From Vibrio profundi (GTDB taxonomy: Bacteria > Pseudomonadota > Gammaproteobacteria > Enterobacterales > Vibrionaceae), in assembly GCF_005281835.1 (NCBI RefSeq), contig NZ_RZIS01000005.1, positions 124,001 to 188,000 of the forward strand: 64,000 nt of DNA, in the 5' to 3' direction. The position numbers were made by a program, and so were the translations under genes. The notes beneath the pieces were generated by a model. It was not told the origin of the DNA and made no database searches. It saw nothing but the letters and a program-made list of their open reading frames with translations. Numbering within the stretch: position 1 is the stretch's first letter; the number at the start of each line of letters is the position of its first letter. This document shows, one piece after another, positions 26,679-35,123 of the stretch.

Positions 26679-27395
26679 ATGAGTACCAGTGATATGAAAT
26701 TGGAACGCATAGCGCTAAAAGATGGCTTTACTAGCATTTTTCCATTAGCGCTATTTATTATCGCGTTTGGCGCAGCTTTTGGCCTGGCGGCTTTTGAACA
26801 AGGGCTTAACCAAACTTCAACGGTGTTAATGAGCGTGTTGGTGTTTGCTGGTGCTGCTCAGTTTGGTGCGTTGGATCTATGGGGAGCAGAAGTACCGATC
26901 TTACCTTTGGTGGTCACGGTATTTGCCATTAACGCGCGTCATTTACTTATTGGCGCAACGCTTTTTCCCCATATTCAGCACCTAAGTCCTGCTAAGCGTT
27001 ACAGTATTATGCTGGTGGCATCTGATGCTAATTGGGCGTTATCCATGCGGGAGTTCAATGTAAGAGAGTCGTCGGTAAAAGGTGTAGGGCTGTTATTTGG
27101 TGGTGGAGTCGCTATTTGGTTGTTTTGGGGGATCGGAACTTGGATTGGTTTCAACTTCGCGAACGCTATTCATAACCCGAAGGAAGTCGGCTTAGATCTT
27201 GTGATGGGCTGCTTCTTACTCACTATGGTATTGGGAGGCAGTAAGGAAAATAACGTTGCGATTATTTGGGGATCGGCAGCGGTAGCCTCTCTGCTAGCTT
27301 ATCAATTTCTGCCAGAAAATAGTCATGTGATTGTAGGGACGCTGGTGGGAGGAACCATGGGCGTGATTTTAGGGGAGGCTGATGATGAACATTAG
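26679..27395 (+). CDS. azlC: AzlC-family branched-chain amino acid exporter subunit
   Basis: A 238-residue membrane protein of the AzlC/YgaZ family, with the early motif PLALFIIAFGAAFGLAAFEQG and AINARHLLIGATLFPH typical of it. Together with AzlD it exports branched-chain amino acids or analogues across the inner membrane. The start is uncertain: ATG 26679 or 26694, both with weak ribosome binding sites. It overlaps azlD by 11 bases, which indicates co-translation. Confidence 0.88.
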   Translation: MSTSDMKLERIALKDGFTSIFPLALFIIAFGAAFGLAAFEQGLNQTSTVLMSVLVFAGAAQFGALDLWGAEVPILPLVVTVFAINARHLLIGATLFPHIQHLSPAKRYSIMLVASDANWALSMREFNVRESSVKGVGLLFGGGVAIWLFWGIGTWIGFNFANAIHNPKEVGLDLVMGCFLLTMVLGGSKENNVAIIWGSAAVASLLAYQFLPENSHVIVGTLVGGTMGVILGEADDEH

Positions 27396-27705
27396 TACCA
27401 GTGAATCCGGAACCCTAGTGCTGATTGCGATTATGGTCGCTGTTACCGTTATTACTCGTTGGGGAGGGATCTTTGTCATGTCTTACGTGCCACTGAATCC
27501 TCATGTTCGACGGTTTATTCAAGCTATGTCTGGTTCGGTGCTGATAGCGATGATAACGCCAATGTTCATTTGGGGGGATATTGGTGCAAAAGTCGCGCTT
27601 ACCATTACCGCGTTTGGTGCTATTGTCATCAAGCGACCTTTCTTAGGAATAGTATGCGGGATAGCGATAGCGGTGTGGGTTAGAAATACAGGAGCAATAA
27701 TGTAG
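27385..27705 (+). CDS. azlD: AzlD-family exporter subunit
   Basis: A 106-residue protein with four hydrophobic segments, including the family start VAVTVITRWGGIFVMSYVPL and FIQAMSGSVLIAMITPMF. It is the small partner of AzlC. AGGGGAGG lies six bases before ATG 27385; the adjacent ATG 27382 is equally in frame. It overlaps the azlC end, so the two are produced together. Confidence 0.87.
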   Translation: MNISTSESGTLVLIAIMVAVTVITRWGGIFVMSYVPLNPHVRRFIQAMSGSVLIAMITPMFIWGDIGAKVALTITAFGAIVIKRPFLGIVCGIAIAVWVRNTGAIM

Positions 27706-27787
27706 GCTGGGGGAAGTTTTTTTGCCGTGTCATGAGTACTTTCAAAGGTGTACCCAAGTGGTTTAGGTTATTTCTAATCTATTGCGC

Positions 27788-28153
27788 CTATACCGCGGCG
27801 GCTAGACTAATGCCCGCAATTAGGAAAAAGAACAACCACGATAAATGTTTACCACGAGAAAAATACAATGAAGTGATCCCACTGAGTACAAATACGATGG
27901 CAATGGTGGTGAGTATCTCTGCTCTGATATTGGCGCTGGGTTGGTACAACACGTATAAAATGCCAGCAAACCCCCACCACGCTATGGTGGTTAAATGCCA
28001 AGCAAACCGTAAAACTCGTTTGGTAAACCAATCGCTCCCTAACAATTTCGGAAGGTTAGTTCGTTTGAATAAACGGATTAGGAGATATTTCTCTCCAAGG
28101 TAAGAATGGACTAAGCCTATAAATACTAATAGGAAGCTGCCGACCAATAGCAT
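27788..28153 (-). CDS. Small multi-pass membrane protein, unknown
   Basis: A 121-residue hydrophobic protein with about four membrane segments (LLVGSFLLVFIGLVHSYLG at the start, ITTIAIVFVLSGITSLYF-like later). Family unknown. ATG 28153 is chosen because AAGGA lies seven bases upstream; the longer frame to 28231 would add a charged N-terminus. An opposing plus-strand frame over the same bases has no membrane pattern and is considered a shadow. Followed upstream by the cytochrome b561 gene on the same strand. Confidence 0.6.
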   Translation of the reverse strand: MLLVGSFLLVFIGLVHSYLGEKYLLIRLFKRTNLPKLLGSDWFTKRVLRFAWHLTTIAWWGFAGILYVLYQPSANIRAEILTTIAIVFVLSGITSLYFSRGKHLSWLFFFLIAGISLAAAV

Positions 28154-28264
28154 GAGACTTTCCTTACTGTTCAGTAAATAGCGTGAGCGCTTGACTATAC
28201 ACTTTTGAAAGTGGTGATGCCAAGCGCTCAACTTTTGCTTATGTAGGGTTGGTCGTTTTAGAAA

Positions 28265-28789
28265 TTAGCGGCCAAGCATTCTACTTAAGGTTCGGTCTTT
28301 ATCTATGATTTGGTGCTTGATTGCACCGGCAACGTGTAAAACTAATACAACGATAAGTACATCTGCCGCAATGCCGTGAATGTTACTACCTAGTGCGCTT
28401 AACCATTCAACTTTTTCACCAGCAGCGAATACTACTAAACCGAAAACCTCGATTGCTCTGCCACCACCAATGCTCATCATCAAACCAGATATTGGCATTA
28501 ATAATGTTCCAACTAGAAGCAGGTGGTGGACACTCTTTGCCATGATTTCTTGAAGTCTTGTAAGCTTAGAAATACTTGATATTGCGCCTTCTTTGATGCG
28601 CCAAAACAGTCGAATGCAGGCTACAAATAAAATGATGAAACCAAAAGATTTGTGTAGGCCAATAAGTTCGGATTTTTCTGGCGATCTAGGTAACCCTTCT
28701 AGGTATAGCCCTAATACTAATACGCCAAGAAATAGCAGCCCTGTGACCCAGTGTAGAGCAATGGTTGGTTTCGATAGCTTGTTGTTCAT
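28265..28789 (-). CDS. Cytochrome b561-family membrane protein
   Basis: A 174-residue diheme-type membrane cytochrome with four hydrophobic helices and histidines placed as haem ligands (ALHWVTGLLF, GLHKSFGF, VHHLLLVG, NIHGIAAD). Related bacterial b561 (CybB) moves electrons from superoxide or quinol to the quinone pool. No redox partner adjoins it; the next gene on the strand is a small unknown membrane protein. Confidence 0.88.
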   Translation of the reverse strand: MNNKLSKPTIALHWVTGLLFLGVLVLGLYLEGLPRSPEKSELIGLHKSFGFIILFVACIRLFWRIKEGAISSISKLTRLQEIMAKSVHHLLLVGTLLMPISGLMMSIGGGRAIEVFGLVVFAAGEKVEWLSALGSNIHGIAADVLIVVLVLHVAGAIKHQIIDKDRTLSRMLGR

Positions 28790-28969
28790 TATTTTATAAC
28801 CGTGCCGAATGAATGGTCATAATATAGCCAAGAAGAATGTTGTTTTCGATACGATGAATGGTAAAGCTGTGTAAAGGTGAATTGACAAATCTATGCGCTC
28901 TTTAGTGTGCTTCTAACATTTTTCAATAAAAACATTATATTAGAACGTAAAGATGCCAGTTAATTAGAC

Positions 28970-28993
28970 AAGGTCTGGAGCTAACCAGACCTT
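28970..28993 (-). terminator. Hairpin after the GntR gene
   Basis: AAGGTCTGG (28970-28978) pairs perfectly with CCAGACCTT (28985-28993), six-base loop, about 90 bases after the minus-strand GntR stop. Only a weak T-rich tail, so a terminator is likely but not certain. Confidence 0.5.
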
Positions 28994-29082
28994 AGATTCT
29001 TGAAGGTGTTAGGAGCAATTGGGATCGTTAACGTTATTTTTTTGTTGAGGGGACAAATTTAGATTCACCGTTTAGGTCTGAA

Positions 29083-29826
29083 CTAATCCTCACTTACGAA
29101 AACATACATATCCCCACGACAGTGGTTGATGCTGTATTCAATCGGCACGCCTTTTTTGTCGTAAGCCGTTTGTTCGATCAACAGAACTGGCACAGTTTCG
29201 TCGATGTTGAGTTTCTCTAGAAACTCTTCTGTTGGCATCTTAGCGGACACTCGACTCTGGGTTTTTGTCGGCGAGATATCTTGGCTGCGGAAGTAGTCAT
29301 AAAGGGACAGCTGAATTTCATCTGGGTCATGGATCAAATGCGCCGGGACGTAAGACTCTTCAATCGAAACGGCTTGCTCGTCGATGTATCGAACGCGCTT
29401 TAACAGAAAAACCTGATCGCTTTCTGCGATTTTGAGCATCTTGGCGATTTCTAAAGAACAAGCCACCACATCTTTCTTAATCCACAGTGTGTCGGGCTTT
29501 TTACCTTTTAGAACCACCTGTTGAGAGAAGCCTGTCGCCTCTTTACTTGAGTATTCTACCGTGTCACTGATCATTGTCCCTAAACCACGAGAACGTACAA
29601 TCACTCCTTCTTTATCTAATATATCCAACGCCTTACGAACCGTAATGCGAGAGACGCCAAGCTTGTCACTGAATTCGCGCTCGGTAGGAATGAAATCCCC
29701 ACCTTTGAGCATTTGTTGCTCGGTTGCTAACTTTACTGAATCAGCAATCTTGAGATATAGAGGTGATTTATCTTTCTGGTCGATTCGCTCTTGAATCAGA
29801 GTAAGCAGTGGTTGATAAGCGCTCAT
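29083..29826 (-). CDS. GntR/UTRA transcriptional regulator (YegW-like)
   Basis: A 247-residue regulator with a GntR winged helix (about 15-80; GDFIPTEREFSDKLGVSRITVRKALDIL) and a UTRA ligand domain (about 95-240; VFLLKRVRYIDEQAVSIEESYVP). Its place at the end of the transporter-hydrolase-kinase cluster matches E. coli yegW beside yegTUV, so it probably represses this cluster in response to a phosphorylated sugar or nucleoside. It is the last gene on the minus strand, 134 bases after the MFS gene, and may have its own promoter. Confidence 0.87.
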   Translation of the reverse strand: MSAYQPLLTLIQERIDQKDKSPLYLKIADSVKLATEQQMLKGGDFIPTEREFSDKLGVSRITVRKALDILDKEGVIVRSRGLGTMISDTVEYSSKEATGFSQQVVLKGKKPDTLWIKKDVVACSLEIAKMLKIAESDQVFLLKRVRYIDEQAVSIEESYVPAHLIHDPDEIQLSLYDYFRSQDISPTKTQSRVSAKMPTEEFLEKLNIDETVPVLLIEQTAYDKKGVPIEYSINHCRGDMYVFVSED

Positions 29827-29960
29827 AAAGGTCTGTTTTAGCTTTTATATTTAACCGAAGTATACCCGAAGTCTAAGCCCACACTTAATAGAAATGTGAA
29901 ATCTGAGGGTGAAACAAAGATTCCACCACTCAGATATTTCATTGAGCCAGTTTGAACGTT

Positions 29961-31238
29961 TTAACTGAGACCTTGAGGTTGTGCTGTGCTCTTGCTGCAG
30001 CATGGTTCTGTTGCTACGGGTTTAACTCGAAAGGTCAGTACAGTTGCTATGCTGACCAGTAAAGCACATATCCAATAGGCAATGGAGTAATTGCCATACC
30101 AATCGACCGATATTGCCGCAAGGATAGGGCCGATAAAGCCTCCAATGCCCCAAGCCGTGTAAAGCACGCCGTAGTTGGCTCCGAAGTTTTTGAGACCGTA
30201 TAAGTCCGCCATGATAGAAGGAAACACGGCTAATAATGTGCCGTATCCAATACCAGCCAACGCCGCACCAACCATCAGAGTAGGGCTAGAAACGAACTGA
30301 CTGAACAACAACATATTGATGGTTTGTAGCCCTAGGGAGATAGCTAACGTTTTTAAGGCACCAATCTTGTCACTCAATAACCCAGATACCAGTCGACCTG
30401 CGGAGTTAAATATCGATAAGGTCACGATCAAATAAGCCCCCTCTAGGATATTGGCTTGTTCAGCGGCAATTGAAGTGATGTTGGCGATGATCATCAAACC
30501 AGCGGCCGCACCAAAAGCGTATGTAAACCACAGCAAGTAGAACTGTTTGGTTGCAAGCATCTCTTTCCACATATAGTCGCGGATTGGCTTTGACACAGGC
30601 TTGGAGGAATCCGATTCTGATGAGCTAGCTTTAGGTTCATATCCTGCGGGTGGGTTTTTGATAGAACACGCTAATGGGAAAGCAATCAGTACTAATCCAG
30701 TCCCTAAAGCGCGTAAGCTTTGCTCCAGCCCAATAGCAGATATTAAATAGCTAGTAAGTGGGGCTAAGTAGATAGCAGCAAGACCGAATGCAGTGGCGAG
30801 TAAGCCATTCACCATCCCTTTTTGTGAAGAGTGAAACCATTTCATTGCGGTTGGATTTAAGCAGGCATAAGCGAATCCGATACCGGCGCCGGTGACTAAA
30901 CCAAAGCTGACATTAAGATTCCAAGGGGTTAAGGAGAGGCTCGCTAGTATCATCCCTAAACCAGCCATCAAGGAGCCAACCATCAATACTTTTTGCGGGC
31001 CAATTTTGTCTTGTATACGGCCTGCAATAAGTAGCGCCAATGAAAGAGTGATAATGGTAATAGTGTAGGGCATTGAAGCCTGAGTATTGTTCCAGCCTAT
31101 CTCTAGAAGCGCGTTTTTAAATACGCTCCAGGTATAGAGAACACCGATGCAGAGGTTGATGCCACAGCTCGCAAGCAGAATCTTGGTCGCTTTATTGTTT
31201 GAAGCAGAAAACCTGTTCACAGCAGAAGAATTATTCAT
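29961..31238 (-). CDS. MFS carrier, OFA (oxalate/formate antiporter-like) family
   Basis: A 425-residue protein with about twelve membrane segments. The N-terminal CGINLCIGVLYTWSVFKNAL and GRIQDKIGPQKVLMVGSLMAG are typical of OFA-family MFS proteins, most of which take up or exchange small carboxylates. It lies inside the yeg-like cluster between the kinase and the regulator, which the E. coli cluster lacks, and may export an acid product of the pathway. A terminator-like hairpin precedes it, so its expression may be lower than that of the upstream genes. Confidence 0.83.
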   Translation of the reverse strand: MNNSSAVNRFSASNNKATKILLASCGINLCIGVLYTWSVFKNALLEIGWNNTQASMPYTITIITLSLALLIAGRIQDKIGPQKVLMVGSLMAGLGMILASLSLTPWNLNVSFGLVTGAGIGFAYACLNPTAMKWFHSSQKGMVNGLLATAFGLAAIYLAPLTSYLISAIGLEQSLRALGTGLVLIAFPLACSIKNPPAGYEPKASSSESDSSKPVSKPIRDYMWKEMLATKQFYLLWFTYAFGAAAGLMIIANITSIAAEQANILEGAYLIVTLSIFNSAGRLVSGLLSDKIGALKTLAISLGLQTINMLLFSQFVSSPTLMVGAALAGIGYGTLLAVFPSIMADLYGLKNFGANYGVLYTAWGIGGFIGPILAAISVDWYGNYSIAYWICALLVSIATVLTFRVKPVATEPCCSKSTAQPQGLS

Positions 31239-31282
31239 AATCGAAAGGCCAAAAAGCTAGGTAAAAGAAAGATAGGCGTAAC

Positions 31283-31307
31283 AAAAAGGCCCAGTAATAC
31301 TGAGCCT
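31283..31307 (-). terminator. Terminator-like hairpin after the kinase gene
   Basis: Read on the minus strand, AGGCTCAGTA pairs with TACTGGGCCT (31287-31307, one wobble), followed by TTTTTG. It lies between the PfkB kinase and the MFS gene. Confidence 0.6.
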
Positions 31308-31330
31308 AGTGTGTCCAAGATTGGTAAGGG

Positions 31331-32284
31331 TTAGTATTGGTTGAGGTAGTGAGTTATCTCATTAACATTCGGAGCGCAGTCGCCGCCTACATGGCTAACC
31401 ACATAAGAAGCCACCGCATTGCCTAGCAAGATCGCATCAGGCAGTTCCCAGCCAGAAGCTAAGCCCGCTAATACACCGCCTGCGTGAGTATCACCAGCGC
31501 CAATAGTGTCAACCACAGTCGCTTTAAATGGTGCGATATTTCCGTAGCCATCTTGAGTCGCGAACAAGGCGCCATCGCTATCGATACGTAAAATAAGTGG
31601 ACAGGCATAACGGTTATACCATTGCTCAACAAAGGTGTTGATGTCTTGCATGCCCAGCACTTCGGCTTCTTGACGATTTAAAGATACGATTGGCTTTAGC
31701 TTGATTAGGCGGTCAAACACTGGTTTGGGAATATCACCAATGCGAGGGCCAAAATCGATGAACAGTTCAATTCCAGTGGGTAGTGTTTCAAGCCAGCTGA
31801 CGATCTGTTCTCCACAATTTGAAGACAATTGATATCCTGATAGGTAGATGATCGCATCGTCTTGAAGATCCAACTGCTCTAGTGCTTGTTGATTCCAATT
31901 GTTCTCTACACCGCTCACTGAAAGGAATGTGCGTTCGCCATCTGGTTCTACTAATGCTAAACACCAGCCATTATCGCCACTGGGATCTTTTAGGTTACTT
32001 GAAAGGCCTTTCTCAGCCATCGCAGCCGTGATGATGTCAGCCCATTTACCCTGACCAATTGGTAGGGCGTTAACAGATTCAACGCCGAGCCTTTTCAACG
32101 CAATAGCGATATTTAATGCACAGCCACCAACGTGAATACCTTTTTCGGTCAGCTCCACATCGGTACCACGCTTTGGTAGGGAGGGCGTTTCGGTCACAAT
32201 ATCAACCACAGCCGCACCAATTAGGCATAACTGTCGCTTGTTTTTCAGGCTTGGGATCAGTGTTATCAAAGAACTATGAGGCAT
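31331..32284 (-). CDS. PfkB-family carbohydrate kinase (YegV-like)
   Basis: A 317-residue ribokinase-fold kinase. PfkB signature 1 region GGCALNIAIALKRLG (from 53) and signature 2 DTIGAGDTHAGG with catalytic Asp265 are intact. Relatives phosphorylate ribose, nucleosides or other sugars. It overlaps the ADP-ribosylglycohydrolase gene by 11 bases and follows it, as yegV follows yegU. The likely role is to phosphorylate the sugar or nucleoside released by the hydrolase; substrate unknown. Confidence 0.87.
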   Translation of the reverse strand: MPHSSLITLIPSLKNKRQLCLIGAAVVDIVTETPSLPKRGTDVELTEKGIHVGGCALNIAIALKRLGVESVNALPIGQGKWADIITAAMAEKGLSSNLKDPSGDNGWCLALVEPDGERTFLSVSGVENNWNQQALEQLDLQDDAIIYLSGYQLSSNCGEQIVSWLETLPTGIELFIDFGPRIGDIPKPVFDRLIKLKPIVSLNRQEAEVLGMQDINTFVEQWYNRYACPLILRIDSDGALFATQDGYGNIAPFKATVVDTIGAGDTHAGGVLAGLASGWELPDAILLGNAVASYVVSHVGGDCAPNVNEITHYLNQY

Positions 32285-33296
32285 GGCCTTGCTCCTTAAT
32301 CTCTCTTAAGCGAAGGAAGGTTGCTGCATAACCAGCAAAGTCCAGTTGGTTTTCATCATCAAGCTGCTTTTTCAACTCAGAATCAATGGATTGAATGCCA
32401 TTTAGCGCACCACAAATAGCCGTAGCCATAGCGCCAATTGTATCGGTATCTCCACCCAAGTTTGCGCACAAAATCGCGCAGCGGTTAGGGTCGGTCTGTG
32501 CCAGTTCTACCATTGCGATTGCAGCCGGAACCGACTCAATCGTACTTACGCCAGCACCTACTAAGTTGTAGATCTTTTCCATGCGCTCTTCAATGCCGCT
32601 GTTTTCCGATGCCACCATCAGTGCGAGCTCAATACGAGCTCCCATCGAAGCACTGAACGTCGTAATGTTCTTGGTTTGCGCGGCGTTAGCAATCGCAGGA
32701 AGTTGGTCTTTGATTGCGTTCCAGCTGTGTCCTTCAATCGCTTTGGACACCGACCATGCAATCGCAACGGCACCCGCGATCGCTACATCGGATTTGTGTG
32801 TAGGGCTAGAAGCCAGCGCGACTTGGTCGATGAACGTGTCTAGGTTGTTGGTTGGTACAAGGCAGCCCATTGGTGATACACGCATTGCAGCGCCATTAGT
32901 TACCCCGTTGTTTTCAAGCTCATCAATCGACGTGCCTTCTTTAATGGCGCGCATCGCGGCTTTTGAGCTTGGACCGAAAATATTTTTATTGAATGCATCA
33001 AAACCTTCAGCCCAACTTAATACGTTACGAGCGATGATCTTAGGCGAGATTTCACCGTCGCACTCAATGATAGCGTCTGCCAGAGCCAGTGCCATTGAGG
33101 TGTCATCCGTAAACTGGCAAGCATCGAAGTAACAAGCGGCGTTGTTTTCAGCAGGCCCTGGTAGGAAAGAGTCAATCCAACCGAAGTGTGCTTTCACTCG
33201 GCTTCTTGGCCAAAGCTCAGAAGGCATCCCCATTGAATCACCCAGTGCTTGACCATAAAACGTGCCTAAAATTCTGTCTTGTTTTGAAATGTTCAT
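32274..33296 (-). CDS. ADP-ribosylglycohydrolase-family protein (YegU-like)
   Basis: A 340-residue protein of the DraG/ARH fold. The dinuclear metal site is complete: GQALGDSMGMPSE (from 15), FTDDTSMALALAD (Asp64-Asp65) and GGDTDTIGAM (Asp283, Asp285). Relatives cleave ADP-ribose from proteins, but metabolic-cluster members such as YegU act, by inference, on an N-glycoside small molecule. Position between a nucleoside-type permease and a kinase suggests the sequence import, cleavage, phosphorylation. AAGATGAACATT region gives the ATG. Confidence 0.87.
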   Translation of the reverse strand: MNISKQDRILGTFYGQALGDSMGMPSELWPRSRVKAHFGWIDSFLPGPAENNAACYFDACQFTDDTSMALALADAIIECDGEISPKIIARNVLSWAEGFDAFNKNIFGPSSKAAMRAIKEGTSIDELENNGVTNGAAMRVSPMGCLVPTNNLDTFIDQVALASSPTHKSDVAIAGAVAIAWSVSKAIEGHSWNAIKDQLPAIANAAQTKNITTFSASMGARIELALMVASENSGIEERMEKIYNLVGAGVSTIESVPAAIAMVELAQTDPNRCAILCANLGGDTDTIGAMATAICGALNGIQSIDSELKKQLDDENQLDFAGYAATFLRLREIKEQGHAS

Positions 33297-33327
33297 CTTA
33301 CTTCACCAAAAATAGGTTATCTAAAAG

Positions 33328-33362
33328 CTGCTCAGTCAGAAATTAGGAGAAAGACTGAGCAG
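33328..33362. repeat. Inverted repeat between transporter and hydrolase genes
   Basis: CTGCTCAGTC (33328-33337) and GACTGAGCAG (33353-33362), perfect ten-base arms with a 15-base loop. It may lower expression of the downstream genes or stabilise the yegT-like messenger. Confidence 0.5.
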
Positions 33363-33370
33363 GTATAAAA

Positions 33371-34669
33371 TTACGCTTGAGCTTTTTCTGCTTGAGTCTG
33401 CTCTGATGGGTTTCCATCGTGTTTGTTATCGATTTGAATCTCTTTAATCTCGCCGTCAGGCTCACGGAAGAAGTACATGAAAATCGCTAAGATGACGGCA
33501 ATCATGATGGCGCCAAAGCCCCACATACCAGCCCAGTCAAATGTCAGGCCATTTTGTGGCTCGTCATAAGCGAACATCTTCTCCATTAACACACCACCTA
33601 AACGGTAACCCAGCAAGCTACCAATACCTTGACAACCCAGAGTGATCAGACCTTGCGCTGCGGTACGCATGTGTTTAGGGGCTTTTTTGTCTACGTAGAT
33701 ATATGCCGTTACGAAGTAGAAGTCGTAGCTCACACCGTGTAACAAGATACCTGCGAATAGTAGCGAGTATAGGTACCAAGTCTCAGCACTACCGTAGACG
33801 AAGAAACCGTAACGAACAGCTGCTGTAAACAGACCAAGTAGTAATACCTTCTTAATACCAAATCGTTTGGTAAAGAAAGGCAGTGCTAACATAAAGAAGA
33901 TTTCAGAGAACTGACCCAGCGTCATCCAGCCTGTCGCATTGCTCATACCCACTTCGGTTAGGTAGCCGTTTGCAAAGATGTAGTAGAACGCCAATGGCAT
34001 ACTGAACATGAAAGAACACACGAAGAATGCTAAGAAGTTTTTGTCTTTCAATAACACGATAGCGTCTAGGCCAAGCATTACTTTTAAGCTTAATTTACCA
34101 GTGCTCTTTGGTGGTGTGTCTGGCAAAGTCAGTGCGAAGATACCTAATGCTGCTGATGCTAAAGCAGTTAGGATTAGTGGGATATTACTTGATGAAATAT
34201 CGCCGTAGCCCAACCAACCTGGTAAGAAACCAATAGCAATACCTGAAGCAATCCAACCGATAGTGCCCATTACGCGGATACGTGGGAAGTCGCGTTCTAC
34301 GTCTTCTACGTTCGAGAAAGCAATGCTGTTAGTCAGAGCGATCGTCGGCATGTAAGTCAGGCAGTAAAGTAACAGTAGAGGGAAAAAGGTCGAAAATTCG
34401 GTTTGCTGAGCCGCTAGGTACATTAAGCCTGCACCTGCTAAAAGTATTACAGAAAGTACCTTCTGCGCTGCAAAGAATCGGTCGGTAATGGATCCAACTA
34501 GGATCGGTGAAATGATCGCAGCAATAGCACTACATGCGTAAGACCAAGCGATCTCAGTGGGTGTAAAACCATTAGTATTGAGTATTTGCCACAAGGGAAC
34601 GAACCAGGCTCCCCAGATAAACCATTCAATGAACATCATTGAAGACAGTTTGAAGTTATTCGATTTCAT
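33371..34669 (-). CDS. Nucleoside:H+ symporter-family carrier (YegT-like)
   Basis: A 432-residue inner-membrane protein with twelve hydrophobic segments, of the NupG/XapB/YegT family: it starts KLSSMMFIEWFIWGAWFVPLW and shows the family's YLTEVGM and TAAQGLITLG motifs. These carriers import nucleosides with protons. ATG 34669 is chosen because AAAGGA lies eight bases upstream; the frame continues to 34759 but the extra residues are not family-like. First gene of the minus-strand yeg-like cluster. Confidence 0.88.
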   Translation of the reverse strand: MKSNNFKLSSMMFIEWFIWGAWFVPLWQILNTNGFTPTEIAWSYACSAIAAIISPILVGSITDRFFAAQKVLSVILLAGAGLMYLAAQQTEFSTFFPLLLLYCLTYMPTIALTNSIAFSNVEDVERDFPRIRVMGTIGWIASGIAIGFLPGWLGYGDISSSNIPLILTALASAALGIFALTLPDTPPKSTGKLSLKVMLGLDAIVLLKDKNFLAFFVCSFMFSMPLAFYYIFANGYLTEVGMSNATGWMTLGQFSEIFFMLALPFFTKRFGIKKVLLLGLFTAAVRYGFFVYGSAETWYLYSLLFAGILLHGVSYDFYFVTAYIYVDKKAPKHMRTAAQGLITLGCQGIGSLLGYRLGGVLMEKMFAYDEPQNGLTFDWAGMWGFGAIMIAVILAIFMYFFREPDGEIKEIQIDNKHDGNPSEQTQAEKAQA

Positions 34670-34705
34670 TATTATGTCCTTTAGTACTGTAGGGTACGCG
34701 AACGA

Positions 34706-34738
34706 TGGTATTTCAAATGATAATACCAATACAATACC
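34706..34738. promoter_or_regulatory. Candidate operator of the yeg-like cluster
   Basis: TGGTATT (34706-34712) is inverted as AATACCA (34722-34728), and AATACC recurs at 34733-34738, all within 70 bases upstream of the transporter start. The inverted arms suit a dimeric GntR-type regulator such as the YegW-like protein encoded in the cluster. No proof. Confidence 0.4.
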
Positions 34739-34943
34739 ATTGAGGTTGTTTTGTGACACGTGCAGCGATCTGCACTTCCAAGATAGTTACAACGATCAAC
34801 TTATATGAGCATAGTCTTTATACCAAAGTGAGTGATATCCGGACGAATGAGGGCTTGAGTCAAATAAGTTTATTGCTAAAGAGGGTAGGCATCGTTACCG
34901 AGTAGAACCTAGCGCGGATTGTGTTGGTTTGGGAATGTCGATT

Positions 34944-34971
34944 AAAAAAGGCCTAGTGTTACATAGGCCTT
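34944..34971 (-). terminator. Terminator of the orphan repeat gene
   Basis: AAGGCCTA (34948-34955) and TAGGCCTT (34964-34971) with an eight-base loop; on the minus strand it is followed by six T. It ends transcripts from the gene at 35124-35957. The rest of the gap between 34670 and 35123 holds the transporter promoter and no gene. Confidence 0.75.
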
Positions 34972-35123
34972 GTCATTACGAAGCCTTCTGGCGAATGGGC
35001 TTTGTCGTCTAATTGGTTACAAGGTAGTAAATGGTTCCGGAGGTGAAACATTACCAGTGAGAGATTTATGACGGTTCTGGATAGTCGGTAGCTTGGAATT
35101 GTGCCTTAGTACACTTAGTTCTT

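Noticed and set aside
27732..28103. Plus-strand frame of 123 codons
   Set aside because: It overlaps a minus-strand frame with a clear membrane pattern and a good ribosome binding site; the plus frame has no such support.
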